From assembly GCF_036231965.1 (NCBI RefSeq), contig NZ_CP109499.1, positions 6,944,001 through 7,008,000 of the forward strand: DNA of 64,000 nucleotides, given 5' to 3'. Under the pieces are notes generated by a model, which had not been told where the DNA came from, ran no database searches, and worked only from the letters and a program-made list of their open reading frames with translations. The DNA comes from Streptomyces sp. NBC_01428 (GTDB lineage: Bacteria > Actinomycetota > Actinomycetes > Streptomycetales > Streptomycetaceae). The position numbers and the translations under genes are program-made. Shown here piece by piece: positions 1-6,496 of the stretch. Every line of letters begins with the position of its first letter. Within the stretch, counting starts at the first letter, position 1.

Positions 1-456
1 GCCGCGGAGGAACTGCTGTCCGCGGCGCGCGGCGGCGACGCGGGCGCCCCGCTGCGCCGCCTGCACTGCCAGCAGGCGCTCGCCCTGGTCGGCGCGGAGG
101 CCGAGCCCGCGCTGCGTTCCGTGCTCGACGACCCCGAGCTGGGGGGTCTCGCCCGCGTCTGGCTCTCCGAGAACGGCGCCACCGACGTGCCCCCGCCGTC
201 CGAGGACCTCGTCTTCTGGCTCACCATCGACACGGTCGCGGCCCAGCTCGCCGCCGAGGGGAACTCCGACGAGCTCCAGGCCCTGGTGGAGGGTCTGGCG
301 CAGCAGCACAGCGGCTTCTTCGACACCGCCTGGCGCGTCGGCCACCCGGCCACCCCGGACGTCCTCGACGCGATGGGGCGCCTGCACCCCGACAAGAAGA
401 TCGCCAAGGAAGCCCGCAAGGCGGCGTTCAAGGCGCGGTCGCAGCAAGCCGGATGA
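1..456 (+). CDS. C-terminal part of an unrecognised protein
   Basis: The reading frame is open from the first base and stops with TGA at 454-456, giving 151 visible residues; the start lies before the window. The visible part is mainly helical and Ala/Leu/Glu-rich, with a segment around QQHSGFFDTAWRVGHPATP and a basic end (KKIAKEARKAAFKARSQQ). Short Leu-rich stretches look like HEAT-type repeats, but I cannot assign a family. A strong hairpin follows at once, so this is the last gene of its transcript. Confidence 0.6.
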   Translation, partial: AAEELLSAARGGDAGAPLRRLHCQQALALVGAEAEPALRSVLDDPELGGLARVWLSENGATDVPPPSEDLVFWLTIDTVAAQLAAEGNSDELQALVEGLAQQHSGFFDTAWRVGHPATPDVLDAMGRLHPDKKIAKEARKAAFKARSQQAG

Positions 457-461
457 CGACG

Positions 462-500
462 GTCCGGGGTGCCCGCGCCGGGTGGCCGGGCACCCCGGAC
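462..500 (+). terminator. Hairpin terminator after the first gene
   Basis: A perfect 14-bp inverted repeat (462-475 with 487-500, arm GTCCGGGGTGCCCG) with an 11-nt loop begins 5 nt after the stop codon. There is no U-tract, as is usual in actinomycetes. Confidence 0.7.
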
Positions 501-1101
501 GGCCCCCGCCGGGCACCCGCAGCGGGTGGGTCCCGGCGGCGGAGGATCTTGACGGGTGCGGCGGCCTCCCCGCCTCGGAGCCGTGGTTGCCCGGCAGCTG
601 CCCGCGCCGGGGCGGCGGCCCTGAGCGGCCCGTGCGGCCCTGTGCGATGAGAGCTCCGGCCCCGGGGCCCGGCGGTGTGGCCGGCCGTCCGCGCCGGGCG
701 GGGTGCGCGGGCGGCCGGCTCTCATGGCGCGGGGCGGGGCAGCGCGAGCTGCCTTCCGGTGACGCCGATGAGCGCCCCCGCTACGGGTTTCACCTGGGCA
801 GGCCGGTGAAGGTGGCGTCCGTGGCGCGGCAGGGCTGACTCTCCCCGCCGATGGCGCGTTGCCGGGGCTTGTGGGCGGCGGGCGCACTCCTCCGGGCCGG
901 GTGACGGGCGTGTGGCGCCCGCGCCGACGCGTGGGCTCGCCTCGCCGGGTTCGGGCGTCGTGGCACGGTCGGAGCAGCCGGCTGCCGCTGGTGTGAGGGC
1001 GTGCGCGTCCCGTGCCGGGGCGGGGTTCGGTGCGGAGCTGCGAGTTCCGGATGCACCGGGTGGGTGGATTCATGGAAGCGGGACCCCTGAAGTCGGCGCG
1101 C
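501..1101. other. Non-coding stretch, no gene seen
   Basis: About 600 bp of very GC-rich sequence. Open frames here have unusual composition, no convincing ribosome binding site and no recognisable product, and they overlap one another on both strands. I treat them as chance. The only signal found is the PHO box at its downstream edge. Confidence 0.5.
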
Positions 1102-1123
1102 GTTCAACTCGCGTTCAGCCGGG
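1102..1123 (+). promoter_or_regulatory. Candidate PHO box (PhoP site) upstream of phoX
   Basis: Two consecutive 11-bp direct repeat units, GTTCAACTCGC and GTTCAGCCGGG, match the Streptomyces PHO-box pattern (GTTCA at 11-bp spacing). They lie 80 bp before a phosphatase start codon, as expected for phosphate-starvation control by PhoR-PhoP. The binding itself is inferred. Confidence 0.65.
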
Positions 1124-1202
1124 GGCGGGACGGTGTGGCCGCGTACGAGGTCGCCATCCGCCGCCCACGGCAGCCCGAGTCCACCGTCACAGGAGACATC
1201 AC

Positions 1203-2666
1203 ATGTCGCTCACCCGCAGGGACTTCGCCAGACAGTCCGCGATCACCGGTGCAGGCGTGGCCCTGGTCGGCAGCGTAGGCGCCCTCGCCACCGCTCCCAA
1301 CGCGCTCGCGGCCACCGAGACGGAGACGGAGGCCGCGGACTCCGCGGAGGCCCGGCACGGACACGGGCACGGCGGCGTCGGCTACGGGCCGCTCGTCACC
1401 GACCCCGAGGGCCTTCTCTCGCTCCCCGCCGGGTTCACGTATCGCGTGATCACGCACAGCGGAAAGACCAAGCTGGAGTCGGGCGAGTTCACTCCCTCCA
1501 ACCACGACGGCACCTCCACCTTCAGCGGCCCGCGCGGCGCCACCCTCCTCGTCAACAACCACGAACTGGCCGGCCCGCGCGCCAACTGGCCCTACCCCGT
1601 GCCGCTCACCGAGGGACTCGTCTACGACCCCGCCGCCGCGGGCGGCTGCACGGTCGTCGAGGTACGCCGCGACAAGGTCGCCGAGTGGGTCGGCATCGCC
1701 GGCACGGCCACCAACTGCGCCGGGGGCAACACCCCTTGGGGCACCTGGCTCACCTGCGAGGAGACCGAGGACAAGGCCGGCACCAACGGCTTCACCAAGG
1801 ACCACGGCTACGTCTTCGAGGTCGACCCCGAGGACCGCCGCCGCAACCGGAACCCCAAGCCGATCAAGGCACTCGGCCGCTACGCGCACGAGGCCGTCGT
1901 CGTCGACCCCAAGCGCGGCCGCCTCTACCTCACCGAGGACGCGTCGGGCCCCAACGGCCTGCTCTACCGCTGGACGCCCCCGCAGGGCTTCGAGCACGGC
2001 CACGGACAGCTGCGCACCCTCGGCGACACCGACGGCTCGCTCCAGGCCTTCAAGTGCTTCGACTCCGGCGGCCGTTACGTCGACGACCTCTCCCGCGCCA
2101 CGAAGATCGGCACGGTGTACGGCGTGGACTGGGTCGACGTCCCCGACCGCGACGCCAAGGCGGTCTCCGTCCGCAAGCAGTTCACCGACGGCCAGGTCAC
2201 CCGCGCCCGCAAGCTCGAAGGCATGTGGTGGGGCGACGGCGGCATCTACATCGTCTCCTCCTACGCCCGCACCGAGAGCCCCGGCCAGGCCCACGACGGC
2301 GCCGTCTGGTTCTACGACCCCAAGCGCCGCACCCTGACGCTGAAGGTCCTCATCGGCGTGAACCCGGACCCGTCGGTCGACGGCAACTTCGACGGCCCCG
2401 ACAACATCACCGTCTCCCCGTACGGCGGCCTCGTCATCGCCGAGGACGGCGAAGGCGTCCAGCACCTCTTCGGCGCCACCGAGAGCGGCCGCACGTACCC
2501 CATCGCCCGCAACGAACTCAACATCGGCACCGCCGAGGACCCCGAGTACAGCGAGTTCACCGGCGTCACCTTCTCGCCCGACGGCCGGACCCTTTACGCC
2601 AACATCCAGGTGCCGGGCATCATGGTCGCCATCACGGGCCCCTGGAAGCGGCAGAAGCGCGGCTGA
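1203..2666 (+). CDS. phoX: PhoX-family alkaline phosphatase (DUF839), Tat-exported
   Basis: The 487-aa product starts at ATG 1203 behind an AGGAG site. It opens with a Tat signal: twin arginine in TRRDFARQ near residues 4-11, a hydrophobic stretch and an AxA-type cleavage region near residue 33. The mature part carries the PhoX/DUF839 signature TPWGTWLTCEET near residues 177-188, and acidic metal-binding positions further on (for example NFDGPDNITVSPYGG). PhoX enzymes are extracytoplasmic phosphomonoesterases using iron and calcium. A PHO box lies 80 bp upstream, which fits phosphate-starvation control. A longer in-frame start upstream would destroy the Tat signal position, so ATG 1203 is preferred. 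Confidence 0.88.
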   Translation: MSLTRRDFARQSAITGAGVALVGSVGALATAPNALAATETETEAADSAEARHGHGHGGVGYGPLVTDPEGLLSLPAGFTYRVITHSGKTKLESGEFTPSNHDGTSTFSGPRGATLLVNNHELAGPRANWPYPVPLTEGLVYDPAAAGGCTVVEVRRDKVAEWVGIAGTATNCAGGNTPWGTWLTCEETEDKAGTNGFTKDHGYVFEVDPEDRRRNRNPKPIKALGRYAHEAVVVDPKRGRLYLTEDASGPNGLLYRWTPPQGFEHGHGQLRTLGDTDGSLQAFKCFDSGGRYVDDLSRATKIGTVYGVDWVDVPDRDAKAVSVRKQFTDGQVTRARKLEGMWWGDGGIYIVSSYARTESPGQAHDGAVWFYDPKRRTLTLKVLIGVNPDPSVDGNFDGPDNITVSPYGGLVIAEDGEGVQHLFGATESGRTYPIARNELNIGTAEDPEYSEFTGVTFSPDGRTLYANIQVPGIMVAITGPWKRQKRG

Positions 2667-2748
2667 ACTCCTCCCCTGTAACTCCCCCGTATTCACCGGC
2701 GTTTAATTCGCTCGCCCGACCCGCGGCCGCCTGCCTAAAGTGATGAAC

Positions 2749-2885
2749 GTCCAGGTGCGAAGGCAGGACCTACTTCCACTCATAATGGGGCGGCCGCGGG
2801 TTCGAGTCCCGTCACCGGCACAACGCGCCGGTGTAGCTCAGGGGTTAGAGCACCTACGTCGGTTCCGCCGACCTGAACTCTGGAC
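2749..2885 (+). ncRNA. Y RNA (YrlA-like) 1 with permuted tRNA-like module
   Basis: The ends pair as GTCCAG/CTGGAC (2749-2754 with 2880-2885). An internal loop follows (GTGCGAA 2755-2761; GACCTGAACT 2870-2879), then an upper stem (2762-2770 with 2861-2869, one A-C mismatch). Above it is a tRNA mimic in permuted order: T-arm 2796-2812 with loop TTCGAGT, acceptor-like 7-bp stem CACCGGC/GCCGGTG closed by loop ACAACGC (2813-2833), linker TA, and D-arm GCTC/GAGC (2836-2851). Bacterial YrlA RNAs are known to join a Ro60-binding module to a tRNA-like module. A TAAAGT element (2736-2741) could be a -10 box placing the start near 2748. An alternative hairpin 2858-2862/2868-2872 competes with the upper stem. 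No CCA end is present. Confidence 0.8.
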
Positions 2886-2901
2886 ACCACAACTTCACGC
2901 A

Positions 2902-2973
2902 CCTCCCGGTGCGCGGGCCGCGGCTACTTCTCTTCCAAAGAATCCACGCCGCGGCCGACCTGATCTCGGGAGG
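2902..2973 (+). ncRNA. Minimal Y-RNA-like hairpin 2, no tRNA module
   Basis: Basal stem CCTCCCG/CGGGAGG (2902-2908 with 2967-2973), internal loop GTGCGCG (2909-2915) opposite GACCTGATCT (2957-2966), and a perfect upper stem GGCCGCGG/CCGCGGCC (2916-2923 with 2949-2956) closed by about 25 nt. The 26-nt 5' segment 2905-2930 and the 17-nt 3' segment 2954-2970 are close copies of those in elements 1 and 3. The apical part has no T-arm, D-arm or acceptor-like stem. It is either a Ro-binding Y RNA without effector module or a degenerate copy. Confidence 0.7.
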
Positions 2974-2986
2974 CGCAGCTCATGGT

Positions 2987-3142
2987 GGGTGCCCGGTGCG
3001 CAGGCAGCGGATACTTCGGGAACTGGTGGGGCCACAACCTCATGCGGGTTCGAATCCCGTCATCGGCTTCGGGCCGGTGTGGCGGAACGGAAGACGCGCC
3101 AGTTTATAAGCAACCGTCGCCGACCCCTGATCTCGGGCACCC
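2987..3142 (+). ncRNA. Y RNA (YrlA-like) 3 with permuted tRNA-like module
   Basis: A 9-bp basal stem (2987-2995 with 3134-3142, GGGTGCCCG/CGGGCACCC) leads to an internal loop GTGCGCA (2996-3002) opposite GACCCCTGATCT (3122-3133), then an upper stem 3003-3010/3114-3121. A helix AACTGG/CCAGTT (3021-3026 with 3099-3104) supports the tRNA-like module: T-arm 3044-3060 with loop TTCGAAT, a 7-bp acceptor-like hairpin CATCGGC/GCCGGTG with loop TTCGG (3061-3079), and a D-arm of tRNA-Leu appearance (GCG/CGC, 3082-3097). It ends 52 nt before the rsr start codon, so it could also be released from the rsr mRNA leader. Confidence 0.8.
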
Positions 3143-3194
3143 TCCATTTTCTGTGCCTCCCTCCGAAACGCTTCTGAATTCGGGGGAATTCATC

Positions 3195-4781
3195 ATGGCA
3201 CGCTTCAACATCCGCACCGCGAAGGCACAGCCCGCCTCGCGCGTGACCTCCACCGGCCGCGTCCTGCGCACACACCAGGGCGGCCGGGGACACGAGCGCG
3301 ACGCGCGCTCCGAGCTCTTCCTGCTCGCGATCGCCAACCTCGTTGCGCAGCAGACCTTCTACGAGACCGGCTCCGACCGCGACGACCGGTTCGCCGCGCT
3401 CGTCCGGGAGCTCGCCGTCAGCGACCCGTCGTGGACGGCCGCCCTCCTCGGCTGGCTGCGCACCGACGGCAACCTCCGCACGGCCTCGATCGTCGGCGCC
3501 GCCGAGTACGTCAAGGCGCGCCTCGACGCGGGGGTCACCGACGGACCCGCCAACCGGCAGGTCGTCGACTCCGTGCTGCGCCGCCCCGACGAGCCGGGCG
3601 AGCTGCTCGCGTACTGGACCTCCCGGTTCGGCCGCAACGTGCCCAAGCCCGTGAAGCGGGGCGTCGCCGACGCCGTACGCCGTCTCTACGGCGCCAGGTC
3701 CCTGCTGAAGTACGACACCACGTCCAAGGGCTACCGCTTCGGCGACATCCTCAACCTCGTGCACGCGGCGCCCGACCCGGCGAAGCCGTGGCAGGGCGAC
3801 CTGTTCCGGTACGCGCTGGACCGGCGCCACAACCCGGACCGGGCCGAGGTCCCCACGTCCCTGTCCGCGCTCGTCGCCCACCGCGAGCTGATGGCGCTGC
3901 CGTCCGCCGAGCGGCGCGCGGTCGTCACCGGTCCTGACGGGGCGCGGCGGCTCGCCGAGGCGGGCATGACCTGGGAGGCGCTGGCCGGCTGGCTCCAGGG
4001 CCCCATGGACAAGGCCGCCTGGGAGGCCGTCATCCCCTCCATGGGGACGATGGCACTCGTCCGCAACCTGCGGAACTTCGACGAGGCGGGCGTGAGCGAC
4101 GAGGTGGCGGCGCGGGTCGCCGCGAGGATCAGCGACCCGGTCGAGGTCGCGCGCTCGCGGCAGTTCCCGTTCCGGTACCTCGCCGCGTACCAGCACGCAC
4201 CGTCGCTGCGCTGGGCGTATCCGCTGGAGCAGGCGCTCGGGCACTCGCTGGCCAACGTGCCCGCGCTGCCCGGGCGGACGCTGGTGCTCGTCGACCGCTC
4301 GGGGTCGATGTTCTACTCGCGGCTGTCCGACCGCTCCGAGCTGAACCGGGCCGACGCGGCGGCGATCTTCGGTACGGCGCTGGCGCTGCGGGTGGCGGAC
4401 GCGGATCTCGTCGAGTTCGGCACGAGTCACCGGCGAGTGCCGTTCCGGGCCGGGGAGTCGGTGCTGAAGGTTCTCGAGCGGTTCGGGGATCTGGGGGGTA
4501 CGAACACGAGCGAGGCGGTGCGGGCGCACTACCGGTCGCACGACCGGGTGATCATCGTCACCGACGAGCAGGCGGCGCACAGCTCGTTCGGTGACCCGAC
4601 CTCGCAGGTCCCGGGGCACGTGCCGGTCTACACGTGGAACCTCGCGGGGTACCGCGCGGGCCACGGTCCGTCGGGGAAGGGGAACCGGCACACGTTCGGC
4701 GGGCTCTCGGACGCGGCGTTCCGGCTGGTGCCGCTGTTGGAGTCGGCGCGGGATGCGGAGTGGCCGTGGGCGGTGGCGTGA
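3195..4781 (+). CDS. rsr: Ro60-type TROVE and VWA domain RNA-binding protein
   Basis: The 528-aa product starts at ATG 3195 with GGGGGAA 6 nt upstream. The N-terminal two thirds is the TROVE HEAT-repeat ring (for example WTAALLGWLRTDGNLRTASI and LRNLRNFDEAGVSDEV), which in Ro60 proteins binds Y RNA and misfolded RNA ends. The C-terminal VWA domain has a complete metal site: DRSGS near residue 366, the Thr of GGTNTSEA near 435 and the Asp of VTDEQ near 456. Length and order match bacterial Ro60 (Rsr) proteins, which work with PNPase and other exonucleases in RNA quality control. Three Y-like RNAs lie directly upstream on the same strand, the known arrangement of Rsr partners. No rtcA/rtcB neighbour is seen. 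Confidence 0.92.
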   Translation: MARFNIRTAKAQPASRVTSTGRVLRTHQGGRGHERDARSELFLLAIANLVAQQTFYETGSDRDDRFAALVRELAVSDPSWTAALLGWLRTDGNLRTASIVGAAEYVKARLDAGVTDGPANRQVVDSVLRRPDEPGELLAYWTSRFGRNVPKPVKRGVADAVRRLYGARSLLKYDTTSKGYRFGDILNLVHAAPDPAKPWQGDLFRYALDRRHNPDRAEVPTSLSALVAHRELMALPSAERRAVVTGPDGARRLAEAGMTWEALAGWLQGPMDKAAWEAVIPSMGTMALVRNLRNFDEAGVSDEVAARVAARISDPVEVARSRQFPFRYLAAYQHAPSLRWAYPLEQALGHSLANVPALPGRTLVLVDRSGSMFYSRLSDRSELNRADAAAIFGTALALRVADADLVEFGTSHRRVPFRAGESVLKVLERFGDLGGTNTSEAVRAHYRSHDRVIIVTDEQAAHSSFGDPTSQVPGHVPVYTWNLAGYRAGHGPSGKGNRHTFGGLSDAAFRLVPLLESARDAEWPWAVA

Positions 4782-4856
4782 GGGCGGCTGCGCGCCGGGC
4801 GTTCCGGGTGCCCCCGGCGTCGGCTCCGGCTTCGGCTGCGGTCCGGTGGGTGGGGC

Positions 4857-4968
4857 GGGGCCGTGCCGGTACATCCGCCCGTCGCCGTTGAATCAGACGT
4901 GGGTCGAGAGGCGGGAGCTGCTCGATCCGGGCGTAAGCGACGGGCATGTGATGTACCGGCACGGCCCC
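4857..4968. repeat. Long spaced inverted repeat downstream of rsr
   Basis: GGGGCCGTGCCGGTACATC (4857-4875) is repeated perfectly in inverted orientation at 4950-4968. After a 3-nt length difference the arms continue with GCCCGTCGC/GCGACGGGC (4877-4885 and 4938-4946). About 50 bp lie between the arms. It is too widely spaced for a simple terminator. It could be a small mobile-element remnant (MITE-like) or a structured RNA; no transposase is present. Confidence 0.55.
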
Positions 4969-5044
4969 TCCCGCCGGATGCCGTCTGCGGGCAGCGACTG
5001 GCCGGGGCGCGTCCCTTTCGTCGGGTGCCGGGTGCGGGCGTGAA

Positions 5045-5093
5045 TTTCAGCCCCTCCGGCGTTTGAGGAGCGGGGTCTGGGGCGGAGCCCCAG
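5045..5093 (+). repeat. Dispersed GC-rich intergenic repeat, copy 1
   Basis: Contains CAGCCCCTCCGGCGTTTG, then GAGGAGCGGGGTC and the hairpin CTGGGGC-GGA-GCCCCAG (5077-5093). Related copies lie at 14980-15030 and, inverted and more diverged, at 50326-50367. All three are intergenic and follow stop codons, so the element may act as a terminator or REP-like sequence. Confidence 0.6.
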
Positions 5094-5186
5094 GTGTGGG
5101 TTGGGTAGGGGCGGAGGGGGCGAGAGAAGGCTTGGGGGGCCCACCCCGGGGTCGGGGGAGATGACCTGCCGGGGTGGGGCCGGGGG

Positions 5187-6401
5187 TCAGAGGGACTGGG
5201 CTGCGGGCTTGACCATGCCGCGGACCGTGCGGCCCTTGACGAACTCGCCCATGGCGGTCATCTCCCACTCCCCGGAGAACTGCTTGACCAGCTTCGCCAT
5301 CATCACGCCCGTCTGCGCCTCCGCGTTGGTGAGGTCGAAGCGGACGAGCTCCTCGCCGGTGGCGGCGTCGATGAGGCGGCAGTAGGCCTTGGCGACCTCG
5401 GTGAACTTCTGGCCGGAGAAGGAGTTGACCGTGAAGACGAGGCCGGTGACCTCCTGGGGGAGCCGGCCGAGGTCGACGGTGATCACCTCGTCGTCCCCGC
5501 CGCCCTCACCGGTGAGGTTGTCCCCGGAGTGCTTGATCGCGCCGTTCACGATCGACAGCTTGCCGAAGTAGCAGCTGTCGATGTGGTTGCGCTGCGGGCC
5601 GTACGCGATGACCGAGGCATCCAGGTCGATGTCCTTGCCGCGGTACGCGGGCTCCCAGCCGAGACCCATCTGGACCTGGGAGAGGAAGGGACGGCCGCCC
5701 TTGACCAGGGACACCGTCTGGTTCTTCTGGAGGCTGACCCGGCCCTTGTCGAGGTTGATCTTGCCGGCGCCCGGTGCCGCGGCGGGGGGCGCAGGGGGAG
5801 CAGCCGGGGCGGGCGGGGCGGAGAGGCGGGGGTCCGCGGCCGGTGCCGGGGGTGTCACGGGTGCCTGCGGTGCGGGGGCCGGCTGGGCGGCGGGAGCGGG
5901 CTCCTCCACGCTCACGCCGAAGTCGGTGGCGATGCCCGCCAGGCCGTTCGCGTACCCCTGGCCGACGGCGCGGGCCTTCCACGCGCCGTTGCGGAGGTAG
6001 ACCTCGACGATCACCAGGGCCGTCTCCGTGCCCAGCTGGGGCGGGGTGAAGGTGGCCAGCACCGCGTTGTCGTCCGCGTTGCGGATGGTGGCGGTGGGCT
6101 CGATGCCCTGGAAGGACTGGCCCGCGGCGTCCGGACTCGCGGTGACGACGATCTTCTCGATGCCCGGCGGGACCGCCGCGGTGTCGACGATGATCGCGTC
6201 CGGCGCCGTGCCGCCGCCGGAGCGGTAGGTCACGCCGGGACCGGCGGGCTGGTTGTAGAAGATGAAGTCCTCGTCGGAGCGCACCTTGCCGTCGGCGGTG
6301 AGCAGCAGGCTCGACACGTCGAGCCGCACCGGAGCGGTGACGTCCACCGTCACGCGCGAGACGGGGAGAGGGATGTTCGAGCCGGGGGTCATAGCTGTCA
6401 T
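5187..6401 (-). CDS. Double TerD-domain (tellurium-resistance family) protein
   Basis: The 404-aa product has two TerD-like calcium-binding domains, residues about 1-168 and 220-404, joined by a linker rich in Pro and Ala (residues about 168-215). TerD hallmarks are visible: LLLTADGKVRSDEDFIFYNQP in domain 1 and DLDASVIAYGPQRNHIDSCYFGK plus GEGGGDDEVITVDLGRLP in domain 2. TerD proteins are cytoplasmic, form membrane-associated stress complexes and are common in Streptomyces; the exact role is not known. The start may be ATG 6401 or the in-frame ATG 6392; neither has a clear ribosome binding site. The gene stands alone, facing rsr tail to tail. Confidence 0.85.
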   Translation of the reverse strand: MTAMTPGSNIPLPVSRVTVDVTAPVRLDVSSLLLTADGKVRSDEDFIFYNQPAGPGVTYRSGGGTAPDAIIVDTAAVPPGIEKIVVTASPDAAGQSFQGIEPTATIRNADDNAVLATFTPPQLGTETALVIVEVYLRNGAWKARAVGQGYANGLAGIATDFGVSVEEPAPAAQPAPAPQAPVTPPAPAADPRLSAPPAPAAPPAPPAAAPGAGKINLDKGRVSLQKNQTVSLVKGGRPFLSQVQMGLGWEPAYRGKDIDLDASVIAYGPQRNHIDSCYFGKLSIVNGAIKHSGDNLTGEGGGDDEVITVDLGRLPQEVTGLVFTVNSFSGQKFTEVAKAYCRLIDAATGEELVRFDLTNAEAQTGVMMAKLVKQFSGEWEMTAMGEFVKGRTVRGMVKPAAQSL

Positions 6402-6496
6402 GACTGGGGTAACGAGCGGAGGCGCTTTACCGTTCCCTTACCCAAGAGTGACGTGCGGCGGGGGCCCCGGAGACGCCCCGCCGCCCGGTTCTCCGG

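Noticed and set aside
453..1107. Small ORFs on both strands between the first gene and phoX
   Set aside because: Overlapping frames in GC-rich DNA, Arg/Ala/Gly-rich products, no start signals and no recognisable domain.
1104..2696. A 530-codon ORF antisense to phoX, and similar long antisense ORFs over most genes
   Set aside because: Long antisense frames arise from third-position GC bias; products are Val/Gly/Ala/Arg/Asp-rich shadows, and the sense frames have clear families.
2827..3067. A tRNA gene with a long intron (acceptor GCCGGTG 2827-2833 pairing with CATCGGC 3061-3067, D-arm and T-arm present)
   Set aside because: Each half pairs better with its immediate neighbour as a capped hairpin, no anticodon arm is formed, no CCA or intron signature is seen, and the halves belong to two repeated Y-type elements.
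2740..3177. Open reading frames across the Y RNA region
   Set aside because: They run through stable RNA structures, lack ribosome binding sites and give low-complexity products unlike known proteins.
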